DNA from: Streptomyces sp. NBC_01463
GTDB taxonomy: Bacteria; Actinomycetota; Actinomycetes; Streptomycetales; Streptomycetaceae
DNA: 64,000 bases
Reading direction: 5' to 3'
NCBI GenBank assembly: GCA_036227345.1
Contig: CP109468.1
Location: forward strand, 3,162,001 to 3,226,000
Shown one piece after another: positions 40,365 through 47,922 of the stretch. The position numbers were made by a program, and so were the translations under genes. Below the pieces are notes generated by a model. It had not been told where the DNA came from and did no database searches. It was given only the letters and a program-made list of their open reading frames with translations. Every line of letters begins with the position of its first letter. The first letter of the stretch is position 1.

Positions 40365-40395
40365 GATGTATGCGCTTACAGGCAGCGCATACATC
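40365..40395. promoter_or_regulatory. LacI-type operator and extended inverted repeat upstream of the sugar ABC operon
   Basis: TGTATGCGCTTACA at 40367-40380 matches the operator at 37982. It is part of a larger inverted repeat with 11-bp arms GATGTATGCGC and GCGCATACATC and a 9-nt spacer, so a second overlapping half-site lies on the other strand. It is 40 nt upstream of the binding-protein ATG. Confidence 0.8.
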
Positions 40396-40420
40396 CGGAA
40401 TGCTCAAGGAGGAGCCCTCC

Positions 40421-41671
40421 ATGTCCCGCACCGCCAGAAACGCCTCCACCGGCATCGGCATCGCCGTCGTCCTCGCTCTCGGTCTGACCGCGTGCGGCAG
40501 CTCCGGTGGCGACGACGTCGCCGCGGACAAGAAGCAGACACTCACTGTCTGGGCCATGGGGGCCGAGGGCGAGAAGCTCGCGGATGTGGCCAAGGTGTAC
40601 GAGAAGGCCAACCCGAACATCACCGTCAAGGTGACCCCGGTCGGCTGGGACGTCGCCCACCAGAAGCTCGTCTCCGCGGCCGCCGCCGGCACCATGCCGG
40701 ACGTGGCGCAGATGGGCGGCAGCTACATGGGCGAGTTCTCCGAGCTCGGTGTGCTGGAGCCGGTCGACACCAAGACCTTCCAGAAGAAGGACTTCTTCCC
40801 GGCCGGCTGGAAGCAGGGCGAGGTGGACGGCCAGGCGTACGGCGTGCCGTGGTACGTCGACACCCGCGTCCTCTACTACCGCACCGACCTGGCCGAGAAG
40901 GCCGGCATCACCAAGGCTCCGACCAACTGGAAGGAGATGCAGGACCTCGCGACCGCCTACCAGAAGAAGGCGGGCACCAAGTGGGGCCTGTCCATCCAGC
41001 CCAGCGGCCTGGACACGGTGCAGAACTTCTACTCCTTCCTGTACTCGGCCGGCGGCGAGATCGTCAATGACAAGGGCGAGGCCGTCATCGACAGCCCCGA
41101 GGCCGTCAAGGCGCTCAAGGAGTACGGCTCGTACTTCGACAAGGGGCTCTCCAACAAGTCCATCCCGCCCGGCTACGACGTCGTGAAGGACTTCGGCAAC
41201 GGCCGCGTCCCGATGTTCTTCGGCGGTCCCTGGCACGTCACCCTGCTGAACGAGGGCCAGCCGCAGCTCAAGGGCAAGTGGGCCGTGGCGGCCGTCCCCG
41301 CCGACAAGTCCTCCACCTCGATGGCCGGCGGCTCCTCCCTGGTGATCTCCAAGGACAGCGAGCACAAGGCCGCTGCCACCAAGTTCATCCAGTACCTGAC
41401 GGACACCAAGGGCCAGGCCGACTGGTACAAGCGCACCAAGGACCTGCCGGCCAACACCGCCGCCTGGACCTCCGGCGCTCTCGCCGATGACGCCGACCTG
41501 CAGATCTTCAAGAAGCAGATGGACACCGCCAAGTCCTCCCCGTCGCTGCCCAACCTGAGCGAGATCACCGACAAGGTCGACCAGGCCATAGCGAAGGTGA
41601 CCCAGGGCAAGGCGTCCGCCGAGGACGCGCTGAAGACCGCGCAGTCCGAGATCGAAGGCCTCGTGAAGTAG
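40421..41671 (+). CDS. sugar-binding lipoprotein, SBP family 1
   Basis: A 416-aa carbohydrate-binding lipoprotein of the CUT1 type. The ATG at 40421 follows AAGGAGGAG by 6 nt. The lipobox is LTAC with Cys25. The mature region begins KQTLTVWAMGAEGEKLADV and includes YGVPWYVDTRVLYYRTDL, characteristic of oligosaccharide-binding proteins. First gene of a binding protein-permease-permease operon followed by a beta-glucosidase. No ATPase gene is present, as is usual in Streptomyces where MsiK serves many such importers. Confidence 0.95.
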   Translation: MSRTARNASTGIGIAVVLALGLTACGSSGGDDVAADKKQTLTVWAMGAEGEKLADVAKVYEKANPNITVKVTPVGWDVAHQKLVSAAAAGTMPDVAQMGGSYMGEFSELGVLEPVDTKTFQKKDFFPAGWKQGEVDGQAYGVPWYVDTRVLYYRTDLAEKAGITKAPTNWKEMQDLATAYQKKAGTKWGLSIQPSGLDTVQNFYSFLYSAGGEIVNDKGEAVIDSPEAVKALKEYGSYFDKGLSNKSIPPGYDVVKDFGNGRVPMFFGGPWHVTLLNEGQPQLKGKWAVAAVPADKSSTSMAGGSSLVISKDSEHKAAATKFIQYLTDTKGQADWYKRTKDLPANTAAWTSGALADDADLQIFKKQMDTAKSSPSLPNLSEITDKVDQAIAKVTQGKASAEDALKTAQSEIEGLVK

Positions 41672-41676
41672 GAGCC

Positions 41677-42666
41677 ATGAGCACCACGACCGGAAAGGCC
41701 GCAGAGCCGGCCAAGGTGCAGGCCGGGCCGGGGACCACGTCCCCGGCCGCCGGGCCCAAGGGTTCACGACGTCGCAGGAAGCCCTCGATGGGCGTGCAGA
41801 ACATGGCCGGCTGGCTGTTCTCCACTCCCTTCCTCGTTCTCTTCCTCGTCTTCATGGCCGTCCCGATCATCGCCACGCTGGTGATGAGCTTCACGGACTT
41901 CGGGCTGCGCAACGTGACGCACCCGCTGGACGCGAACTTCATCGGCTTCGAGAACTACACCAAGCTGTTCAGCGACGAGAAGTTCCTCAAGTCGCTCTTC
42001 AACACGGCGTACTTCGTGGTCGTCGGCGTCCCGTTGACGATCCTCCTCGGACTGGTCGTCGCCGTACTGCTGAACAACGGCATCGACCGGGCCCGGACCT
42101 TCTTCCGCGTCGGCTTCTACGCCCCGGTCGTGACCACCATCGTCGCGGTCGCCGTCGTCTGGCGGTTCGTGCTCGACCCGAGCGACGGTCTGGTCGCGGG
42201 CCTCTTCTCCGAAGTGGGCCTCACCGCACCGGACTTCCTCGGCTCCGAGACGCTCGCCATGCCGTCCATGATCGCGATGGCGGTCTGGCGCAACGTGGGC
42301 ACGGTCATGGTGCTCTTCATCGCCGGTCTGCAGGCCATCCCCACCGAGGTGCGGGAGGCGGCGCGGCTGGACGGCGCGAACGTCTGGCAGGAGTTCAAGG
42401 GCATCACCGTCCCGCTGCTGCGGCCCACGCTGCTCTACGCCACGGTGATCACCACCATCGGCTACCTCAACGTCTTCGAGGAGCCCTTCGTGATGACGCA
42501 GGGCGGCCCCTCGGACTCGACGCTCACCGTCTCGCTGAACATGTACCGCGAGGGCTTCAACTTCTTCCACATGGGCTATGCGAGCGCCATGGCGTATGTC
42601 CTCTTCGTAGTGATCATGGGCATCACGGTGCTGCAGCTCCGACTGCTGAAGGACAACACGAAATGA
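41677..42666 (+). CDS. sugar ABC importer permease, MalF type
   Basis: A 329-aa CUT1 permease with a ~40-residue hydrophilic N-terminus, then six helices. The EAA loop is EAARLDGANVWQEFKGITVPL (named by position, about residues 225-245). GGAG sits in the 5-nt gap after the binding-protein stop. The stop overlaps the next permease as ATGA. Confidence 0.95.
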   Translation: MSTTTGKAAEPAKVQAGPGTTSPAAGPKGSRRRRKPSMGVQNMAGWLFSTPFLVLFLVFMAVPIIATLVMSFTDFGLRNVTHPLDANFIGFENYTKLFSDEKFLKSLFNTAYFVVVGVPLTILLGLVVAVLLNNGIDRARTFFRVGFYAPVVTTIVAVAVVWRFVLDPSDGLVAGLFSEVGLTAPDFLGSETLAMPSMIAMAVWRNVGTVMVLFIAGLQAIPTEVREAARLDGANVWQEFKGITVPLLRPTLLYATVITTIGYLNVFEEPFVMTQGGPSDSTLTVSLNMYREGFNFFHMGYASAMAYVLFVVIMGITVLQLRLLKDNTK

Positions 42667-43574
42667 GCGCCACCAGTGCACCGGGCGCCGTCTCGACGGC
42701 GCCGTCGAAGAAGCCCGGGGAGGACGGGCGGCCCGGCCGTCCCGAGCGGCCGCGCTCGCTGAAGCGGGTCCTCGTCTACGTCCTGCTGTCGTTCGGCCTG
42801 CTGATCATGTCGGCGCCGTTCCTGTGGATGGCCCTCTCCGCGTTCAAGACGACGAGCGAGCTGACCGCGAGCCCGCCGGTCTGGATCCCGACCGAGTGGA
42901 CCCTGGAGAACTTCCGGGACCTGCTCGACAAGCTCGATCTGCCGCTCTACTTCATGAACTCCGTGATCGTGGCGGTGCTGGTCACCGTCTCGAACCTGGT
43001 GTTCTGCTCGATGCTCGGGTACGCCCTGGCCAAGCTGAACTTCGCCGGCCGCAACAAGATCTTCGGTCTGGTGCTGGGCGCCCTCATGGTGCCGGGCAAC
43101 CTGATGCTGCTGCCACTGTTCGTGCTGATGAGCAAGATGGGCCTGATCGACTCGTACGCCGGTCTGGTCCTGCCGTTCGCGGCCGGCGCCTTCGGTGTCT
43201 TCCTGATGCGGCAGTTCATGCAGTCCATCCCGGACGAGCTGCTGGAGGCGGCCCGGATGGACGGCGCCGGTGAGTGGTACATCTTCTGGCGCATCGTGAT
43301 GCCGCTGGTGAAGCCCGCCCTGGCGACGCTGTCGATCTTCACGTTCCTCGGATCGTGGAACAACTTCGTCTGGCCGCTCATCGCGACCAACGACCCCGAC
43401 AAGTACACCCTGCCGGTCGCCCTGGCGACGTTCGCCACCGACCCCAACAAGGCCGGCGGCTCCAACGGCATGCTGATGGCCGGGTCCTTCCTGATCGTGC
43501 TGCCGGTCCTGGTCGTGTTCATCGCGCTCCAGCGGCACTTCACCCAGGGCATCGCCACGGCGGGCATGAAGTAG
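42663..43574 (+). CDS. sugar ABC importer permease, MalG type
   Basis: A 303-aa CUT1 permease with an N-terminal hydrophilic segment, first helix VLLSFGLLIMSAPFLWMALS, and an EAA loop LLEAARMDGAGEWYIFWRI. It ends with RHFTQGIATAGMK, typical of MalG-type subunits. Translationally coupled to the previous permease. Confidence 0.95.
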   Translation: MSATSAPGAVSTAPSKKPGEDGRPGRPERPRSLKRVLVYVLLSFGLLIMSAPFLWMALSAFKTTSELTASPPVWIPTEWTLENFRDLLDKLDLPLYFMNSVIVAVLVTVSNLVFCSMLGYALAKLNFAGRNKIFGLVLGALMVPGNLMLLPLFVLMSKMGLIDSYAGLVLPFAAGAFGVFLMRQFMQSIPDELLEAARMDGAGEWYIFWRIVMPLVKPALATLSIFTFLGSWNNFVWPLIATNDPDKYTLPVALATFATDPNKAGGSNGMLMAGSFLIVLPVLVVFIALQRHFTQGIATAGMK

Positions 43575-43610
43575 CCCGCCCGCGGGCGGCCGGACCCCCT
43601 TCCCGGCCGC
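43573..43610 (+). terminator. weak hairpins in the permease-GH1 gap
   Basis: A 14-bp palindrome CCGCCCGCGGGCGG and a second arm pair GGCCGG/CCGGCC follow the permease stop. They may attenuate transcription into the beta-glucosidase gene, which starts 114 nt later. Confidence 0.4.
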
Positions 43611-43688
43611 CCCACCGAAACGTACGAGGCCGCGCACCCCACCCCACCGCCGGTCACACCCCTTCCCGCACCAGAAAGACAGTTTGCG

Positions 43689-44891
43689 ATGACTCACACC
43701 CAGGTCCCGTTCCCCGAAGGATTCCTGTGGGGTGCCTCCACGGCCGCCCACCAGATCGAGGGCAACAACACCAACAGCGACTGGTGGGTCAAGGAGCACA
43801 CCGCGGGCACCCACATCCAGGAGCCCAGCCTGGACGCCTGCGACAGCTACCACCGCTGGCACGAGGACATGGACGTGCTGGCCGGACTGGGCTTCACCGA
43901 CTACCGGTTCTCCATCGAGTGGGCCCGCATCGAGCCCGCCGAGGGCCGGTTCTCCCGGGCCGAGCTCGCCCACTACCGCCGGATGGTCGAGGGCGCCATC
44001 GAGCGCGGCCTGCGCCCCATGGTCACCCTGCACCACTTCACCGTGCCCCAGTGGTTCGAGGCCCGCGGCGGCTTCACCTCCGAGGGCGCGACCGAGCTGT
44101 TCGCCCGCTACGTCGCGGCCTGCGCGCCGGTCATCGGTGAAGGCGTCAGCCACGTCTGCACCATCAACGAGCCGAACATGATCGCCGTCATGGCGGGCCA
44201 GGCCAAGCGCGGCGACATCGGCTTCCCGCCCGCCGGGCTGCCCACCCCGGACGACGAGACCACCGAGGCCGTGATCGCCGCCCACCACGCGGCCGTCAAG
44301 GAGGTCAAGGCGATCAACGGCGACATCCAGGTCGGCTGGACCATCGCCAACCAGGTCTACCAGGCCCTGCCCGGCGCCGAAGAGGTCACCGCGGCCTACC
44401 GCCACCCCCGCGAGGACGTCTTCATCGAGGCCGCCCGCGGCGACGACTGGATCGGGGTGCAGTCCTACACCCGGACGAAGATCGGCACCGACGGCCCGAT
44501 CCCGACCGCGGACGACGTCGAGCGCACCCTCACGCAGTGGGAGTACTACCCCTCCGCGGTCGGTCACGCGCTGCGCCACACCGCCGATGTCGTGGGCCAC
44601 GACGTGCCGCTGATCGTCACCGAGAACGGCATCGCCACGGACGACGACAACCGCCGCGTCGACTACTACACCGGTGCGCTGAACGAGGTCGCCTCCGCAC
44701 TGGAGGACGGCCTCAACGTCCGGGGCTACCTGGCCTGGAGCGCGCTCGACAACTACGAGTGGGGCTCCTACGCGCCCACCTTCGGCCTCATCGGCTGGAA
44801 CCCCGAGACGTTCGAACGGCTGCCGAAGCCGTCCGCCGTCTGGCTGGGCGAGATGGGCCGCACCCGCGCCCTGCCGCGCGACGCCGGCTGA
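43689..44891 (+). CDS. GH1 beta-glucosidase
   Basis: A 400-aa cytoplasmic glycoside hydrolase family 1 enzyme, somewhat shorter than the common 440-480 aa. The acid/base is Glu161 in TINEPN and the nucleophile Glu312 in VTENGI. FLWGASTAAHQIEGN at the start and YEWGSYAPTFGLIGW near the end are family hallmarks. No signal peptide. It should hydrolyse the imported beta-glucoside. Lies in the presumed LacI regulon, downstream of the importer. Confidence 0.95.
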   Translation: MTHTQVPFPEGFLWGASTAAHQIEGNNTNSDWWVKEHTAGTHIQEPSLDACDSYHRWHEDMDVLAGLGFTDYRFSIEWARIEPAEGRFSRAELAHYRRMVEGAIERGLRPMVTLHHFTVPQWFEARGGFTSEGATELFARYVAACAPVIGEGVSHVCTINEPNMIAVMAGQAKRGDIGFPPAGLPTPDDETTEAVIAAHHAAVKEVKAINGDIQVGWTIANQVYQALPGAEEVTAAYRHPREDVFIEAARGDDWIGVQSYTRTKIGTDGPIPTADDVERTLTQWEYYPSAVGHALRHTADVVGHDVPLIVTENGIATDDDNRRVDYYTGALNEVASALEDGLNVRGYLAWSALDNYEWGSYAPTFGLIGWNPETFERLPKPSAVWLGEMGRTRALPRDAG

Positions 44892-44931
44892 CCCCGGCCC
44901 CAAGACCGGGAGCACCTGACAGCTCCCGCGC

Positions 44932-44973
44932 GTACGGGGACCGGCGGAACCTGACATCCGCCGGTCCCCGTAC
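44932..44973 (+). terminator. 17-bp perfect hairpin terminator after the GH1 gene
   Basis: GTACGGGGACCGGCGGA and its exact reverse complement with an 8-nt loop. A smaller stem, GGGAGC/GCTCCC with an 8-nt loop, precedes it at about 44908-44927. Confidence 0.85.
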
Positions 44974-45150
44974 CGCACCTTCCGCACCACCGCACCTTCG
45001 GCTTCACCGCACCACCGGCGCGGTCCGGGTCCCACAGCCCCGGCCGTGCCGACAGCCGTACCCGAAAGCGGCGGCGGAGGCGCGCCTCCGCCGCATCGAG
45101 CACGCCACGGAACTCCCCATCCCCCTTCTGCCACCGGGAGCTGGACCTTC

Positions 45151-46623
45151 ATGGACCGTCGCACGTTTCTCACCGCCGCCGGGACCGGGGCCGCCGCCCT
45201 GTCCGTCGGAGCCGTATCAGCGCCCTCGGCAGGCGCCGCCCCGCTCGGCCGCACCCCGGACCCGCAGCTGCTGCTGCGCTGGTTCCGTGACACCTACCGA
45301 TCGATCGAGGCGATGACCACCGGTCTCGGCCTCGCCGTCGACAAGATCGACGTGAGCGGGCCCGACGGCCCCGTCCGGTCCCGCCAGACCTCGCCCACCA
45401 ACATCGGCTGCGGCCTCTGGTCCACCGTCGCGGCCGCCGGACTCGGCGTGATCAGCGACGCCACCATGCGGCGCAGGCTGGAGCTCACGGTGCGGTCCGT
45501 GGAGAAGCTGGAGCGCCATCACGGCTTCTGGCTCAACTGGTACGACGCGCACGACGGTTCGGTGCTGACCGAGTGGCCCGGCACCGGCGACCCGGTCCGC
45601 CCGTTCCTGTCATCCGTCGACAACGCCTGGCTGGTCACCGGTCTGCGCATCGCCGCGGACGCGGCGCCCTCGCTGCGCCCCCGCGTCGCCCGCATCCTCG
45701 CGGACGCCGACTGGTCGTACTACTACACGCCCTACGACCCGGCCGACCCGGTCGCCGGCCCCGGCCAGCTGCGCGGCGGCTTCTGGACCGACAACGAGGA
45801 ACCCACCGGCCACCACTACGGCGCCCTCAACACCGAACCCCGCATGGCCAGCTACCTCGGCATCGCGGACGGCTCGCTGCCCGCCGACCACTACTGGCAC
45901 CTGCTGCGCACGATGGTCCCGGGCAACGAGCAGGAGCAGCAGCCGCAGGGCAGTTACGTGGCGATGGACGGCATCCGCGTCTGGCAGGGCCACTACACCC
46001 ACCGCGGCCGCAGGATCGTCCCCACCTGGGGCGGGTCGATGTTCGAGGCGCTGATGGTCCCGCTGTTCGTGCCTGAGCCGGAGTGGTCGCCGCGGTCGTG
46101 GGGCCGCACCCATCAGCGCTATGTGCGCAGCCAGATCGAGCACGGCACGCAGGAGGCGGAGTACGGGTACTGGGGGTTCTCGCCCGCCAACATCCCGGAG
46201 GGCGGCTATCAGGAGTACGGCGTCGACGCGCTCGGCATGCAGCTCGACGGCTACGCCTCGAACACCGACCGCACGTACACGACGGACGGTGCTCCGCTGC
46301 CGCCCGCCTCGGCGTTCACCAACGGTGTGGTGACCCCGCACGCCTCGTTCCTCGCACTGCCGTACGCACCGGCCGAGGCCGTGGCGAACCTGCGGGCGCT
46401 CGACCGCGATTTCGGCGCGTACCACGAGGGCTACGGCTTCCGGGACTCCGTCAACGTCTCGACCGGACGGGTCAGTGACTTCCAGCTCGCCCTCGACCAG
46501 GGGATGATCGCCGCGGCGCTGGCCCAGGCCCTGCGGCCGGGGCTGCTCCAGCGGCCGTTCCGGACCGGTGGATTCCGCTCCCGGGTGCGGCCGCTGCTCG
46601 CCAAGGAGCGCTTCAGTATCTGA
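45151..46623 (+). CDS. Tat-exported glycoamylase-fold hydrolase, GH144-like
   Basis: A 490-aa secreted protein. The ATG at 45151 gives a Tat signal, MDRRTFLTAAGTGAAALSVG, cleaved near AGA. The body resembles the glycoamylase domain (PF10091) of GH144 endo-beta-1,2-glucanases and of the NdvB C-terminus: TNIGCGLWSTVAAAGLG, WGGSMFEALMVPLFV, EYGYWGFSPANIPEGGYQEYGVD, then YGFRDSVN and ALDQGMIAAALAQAL. The expected substrate would be beta-1,2-glucan. It follows the importer and GH1 genes but after a terminator, so it may have its own promoter. The family call is from motif recognition. Confidence 0.78.
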   Translation: MDRRTFLTAAGTGAAALSVGAVSAPSAGAAPLGRTPDPQLLLRWFRDTYRSIEAMTTGLGLAVDKIDVSGPDGPVRSRQTSPTNIGCGLWSTVAAAGLGVISDATMRRRLELTVRSVEKLERHHGFWLNWYDAHDGSVLTEWPGTGDPVRPFLSSVDNAWLVTGLRIAADAAPSLRPRVARILADADWSYYYTPYDPADPVAGPGQLRGGFWTDNEEPTGHHYGALNTEPRMASYLGIADGSLPADHYWHLLRTMVPGNEQEQQPQGSYVAMDGIRVWQGHYTHRGRRIVPTWGGSMFEALMVPLFVPEPEWSPRSWGRTHQRYVRSQIEHGTQEAEYGYWGFSPANIPEGGYQEYGVDALGMQLDGYASNTDRTYTTDGAPLPPASAFTNGVVTPHASFLALPYAPAEAVANLRALDRDFGAYHEGYGFRDSVNVSTGRVSDFQLALDQGMIAAALAQALRPGLLQRPFRTGGFRSRVRPLLAKERFSI

Positions 46624-46639
46624 GCCGGCCCCGCCGGAC

Positions 46640-47692
46640 TCAGTGCCAGCCCTCCCGGTACGCCGCCCAGTCGCCGTCCTCCGCGGCGAAGTCGACGTAC
46701 AGCGCCACCCCGAACCGCTCCCGGCCGCGGTCCGTGCGCCCCAGCCCCAGCCTGGTGCCGCGGACCGCGGCCGCGACCGTCTCCGCCGACGCGTGGTGCC
46801 CCAGGTCGTTCTCGTGGAAGAACGGCAGCCCCATCAGCAGGTCGGTGCCGCGCGGGGTCACTTCGAGGGCCAGCGAGGTCTGTTCGGCGACGTACCCGCC
46901 GTACAGCCCCTCCAGCGGCATCCAGGTGTCGTACGACATGACGGCGATCTGGTCGACCCTGCGGGCCACCTGGCCGAAGTACTTCTGCGACCACCACTTG
47001 CCTCGGCCGGTGAGCGCGCCGAGGACGGTCTGCGCGGCGGGCAGCGGGTCGATCTGGTGGGCGGCGACGGAGAGCGGTACCCCGCGGGCCCGGGTGACTG
47101 CGTGCAGGTCGTCCAGGAGCGAGAGGTAGTGGGCGTCGCCCGAGTGCAGCGGCTCCAGGTCGAAGTGCACGCCGTCGAAGCCGGCGTCCAGGACCTGCCG
47201 CGCCGATCCGACGACGGCCTCGCGCGACGCGGCACGCTCCAGGCGCAGCCCGTCGGGCCCCTCGCTCGCCAGCCTGTCCCCGAGCCAGGCCTGGACCCGG
47301 ATGCCGGGCATGGTGCGGTGCACGGCATCGATCAGCCGGCGCGCCCCGGGGTAGCGGGCGGCGGGCAGTGTGCCGTCGTGTTCCAGGGGTCCGGCGTGGA
47401 CGTACAGGTCCTTGATGCCCGTCCCCTTGATCCGGGCGGCGAACGCGGCGAGGTCGGCGTCCTTCTTCCGGCCGTCGACCCAGGCGTGCCCCAGCCAGAT
47501 GGCGTCGCGGCCCCGGGTCAGGGTGCCGTCCCCCGGATCGCCGGTGAAGTTGAGCCGCAGGGCGGCGCCCGCGGTGAGGACCGGCACCACGAGCACCAGG
47601 ACCAGCCCCAGCGCGATCCGCCTCGGCCAGGTCGCGAGAAGCCGGGCCGCCCCCTTCCGTACCGCCGCCGCCCGCCCCGTTCGCCCACGCAC
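46640..47692 (-). CDS. membrane-anchored GH18-like TIM-barrel protein
   Basis: A 350-aa protein with an N-terminal transmembrane helix (about residues 26-47) and an extracytoplasmic alpha/beta barrel. GFDGVHFDLEPL (171-182) resembles the GH18 DGxDxDxE strand; Glu180 occupies the catalytic position, but the preceding acidic pattern is incomplete, so activity is uncertain. LYVHAGPL, AVMSYDTWMPLEG and LGLP-FFHENDLG are further barrel strands. Convergent with the GH144-like gene. Role not known; a wall- or surface-polysaccharide hydrolase is possible. Confidence 0.7.
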   Translation of the reverse strand: MRGRTGRAAAVRKGAARLLATWPRRIALGLVLVLVVPVLTAGAALRLNFTGDPGDGTLTRGRDAIWLGHAWVDGRKKDADLAAFAARIKGTGIKDLYVHAGPLEHDGTLPAARYPGARRLIDAVHRTMPGIRVQAWLGDRLASEGPDGLRLERAASREAVVGSARQVLDAGFDGVHFDLEPLHSGDAHYLSLLDDLHAVTRARGVPLSVAAHQIDPLPAAQTVLGALTGRGKWWSQKYFGQVARRVDQIAVMSYDTWMPLEGLYGGYVAEQTSLALEVTPRGTDLLMGLPFFHENDLGHHASAETVAAAVRGTRLGLGRTDRGRERFGVALYVDFAAEDGDWAAYREGWH

Positions 47693-47922
47693 GTGCGCGC
47701 CCCCTGTGTGTGTCCCGGTCCTGTCCGTCCCGGCTGCCTGTCCGTCCCGGCCCCGTGTCCCGGCCGGTGTACTCCGGCTGTACGAACGCCGGGGCGTGTC
47801 CCGCGTCGGGCCACGCCCGTACGAGAACCAGGACGCACCAGGTCCGGGGGCCGTTCCCGGGAGGGCCGGGCGGCTCTTCGGCCGGGTCGCGGGCCATCGG
47901 TGGTGGACATAACGTCGCAGAC

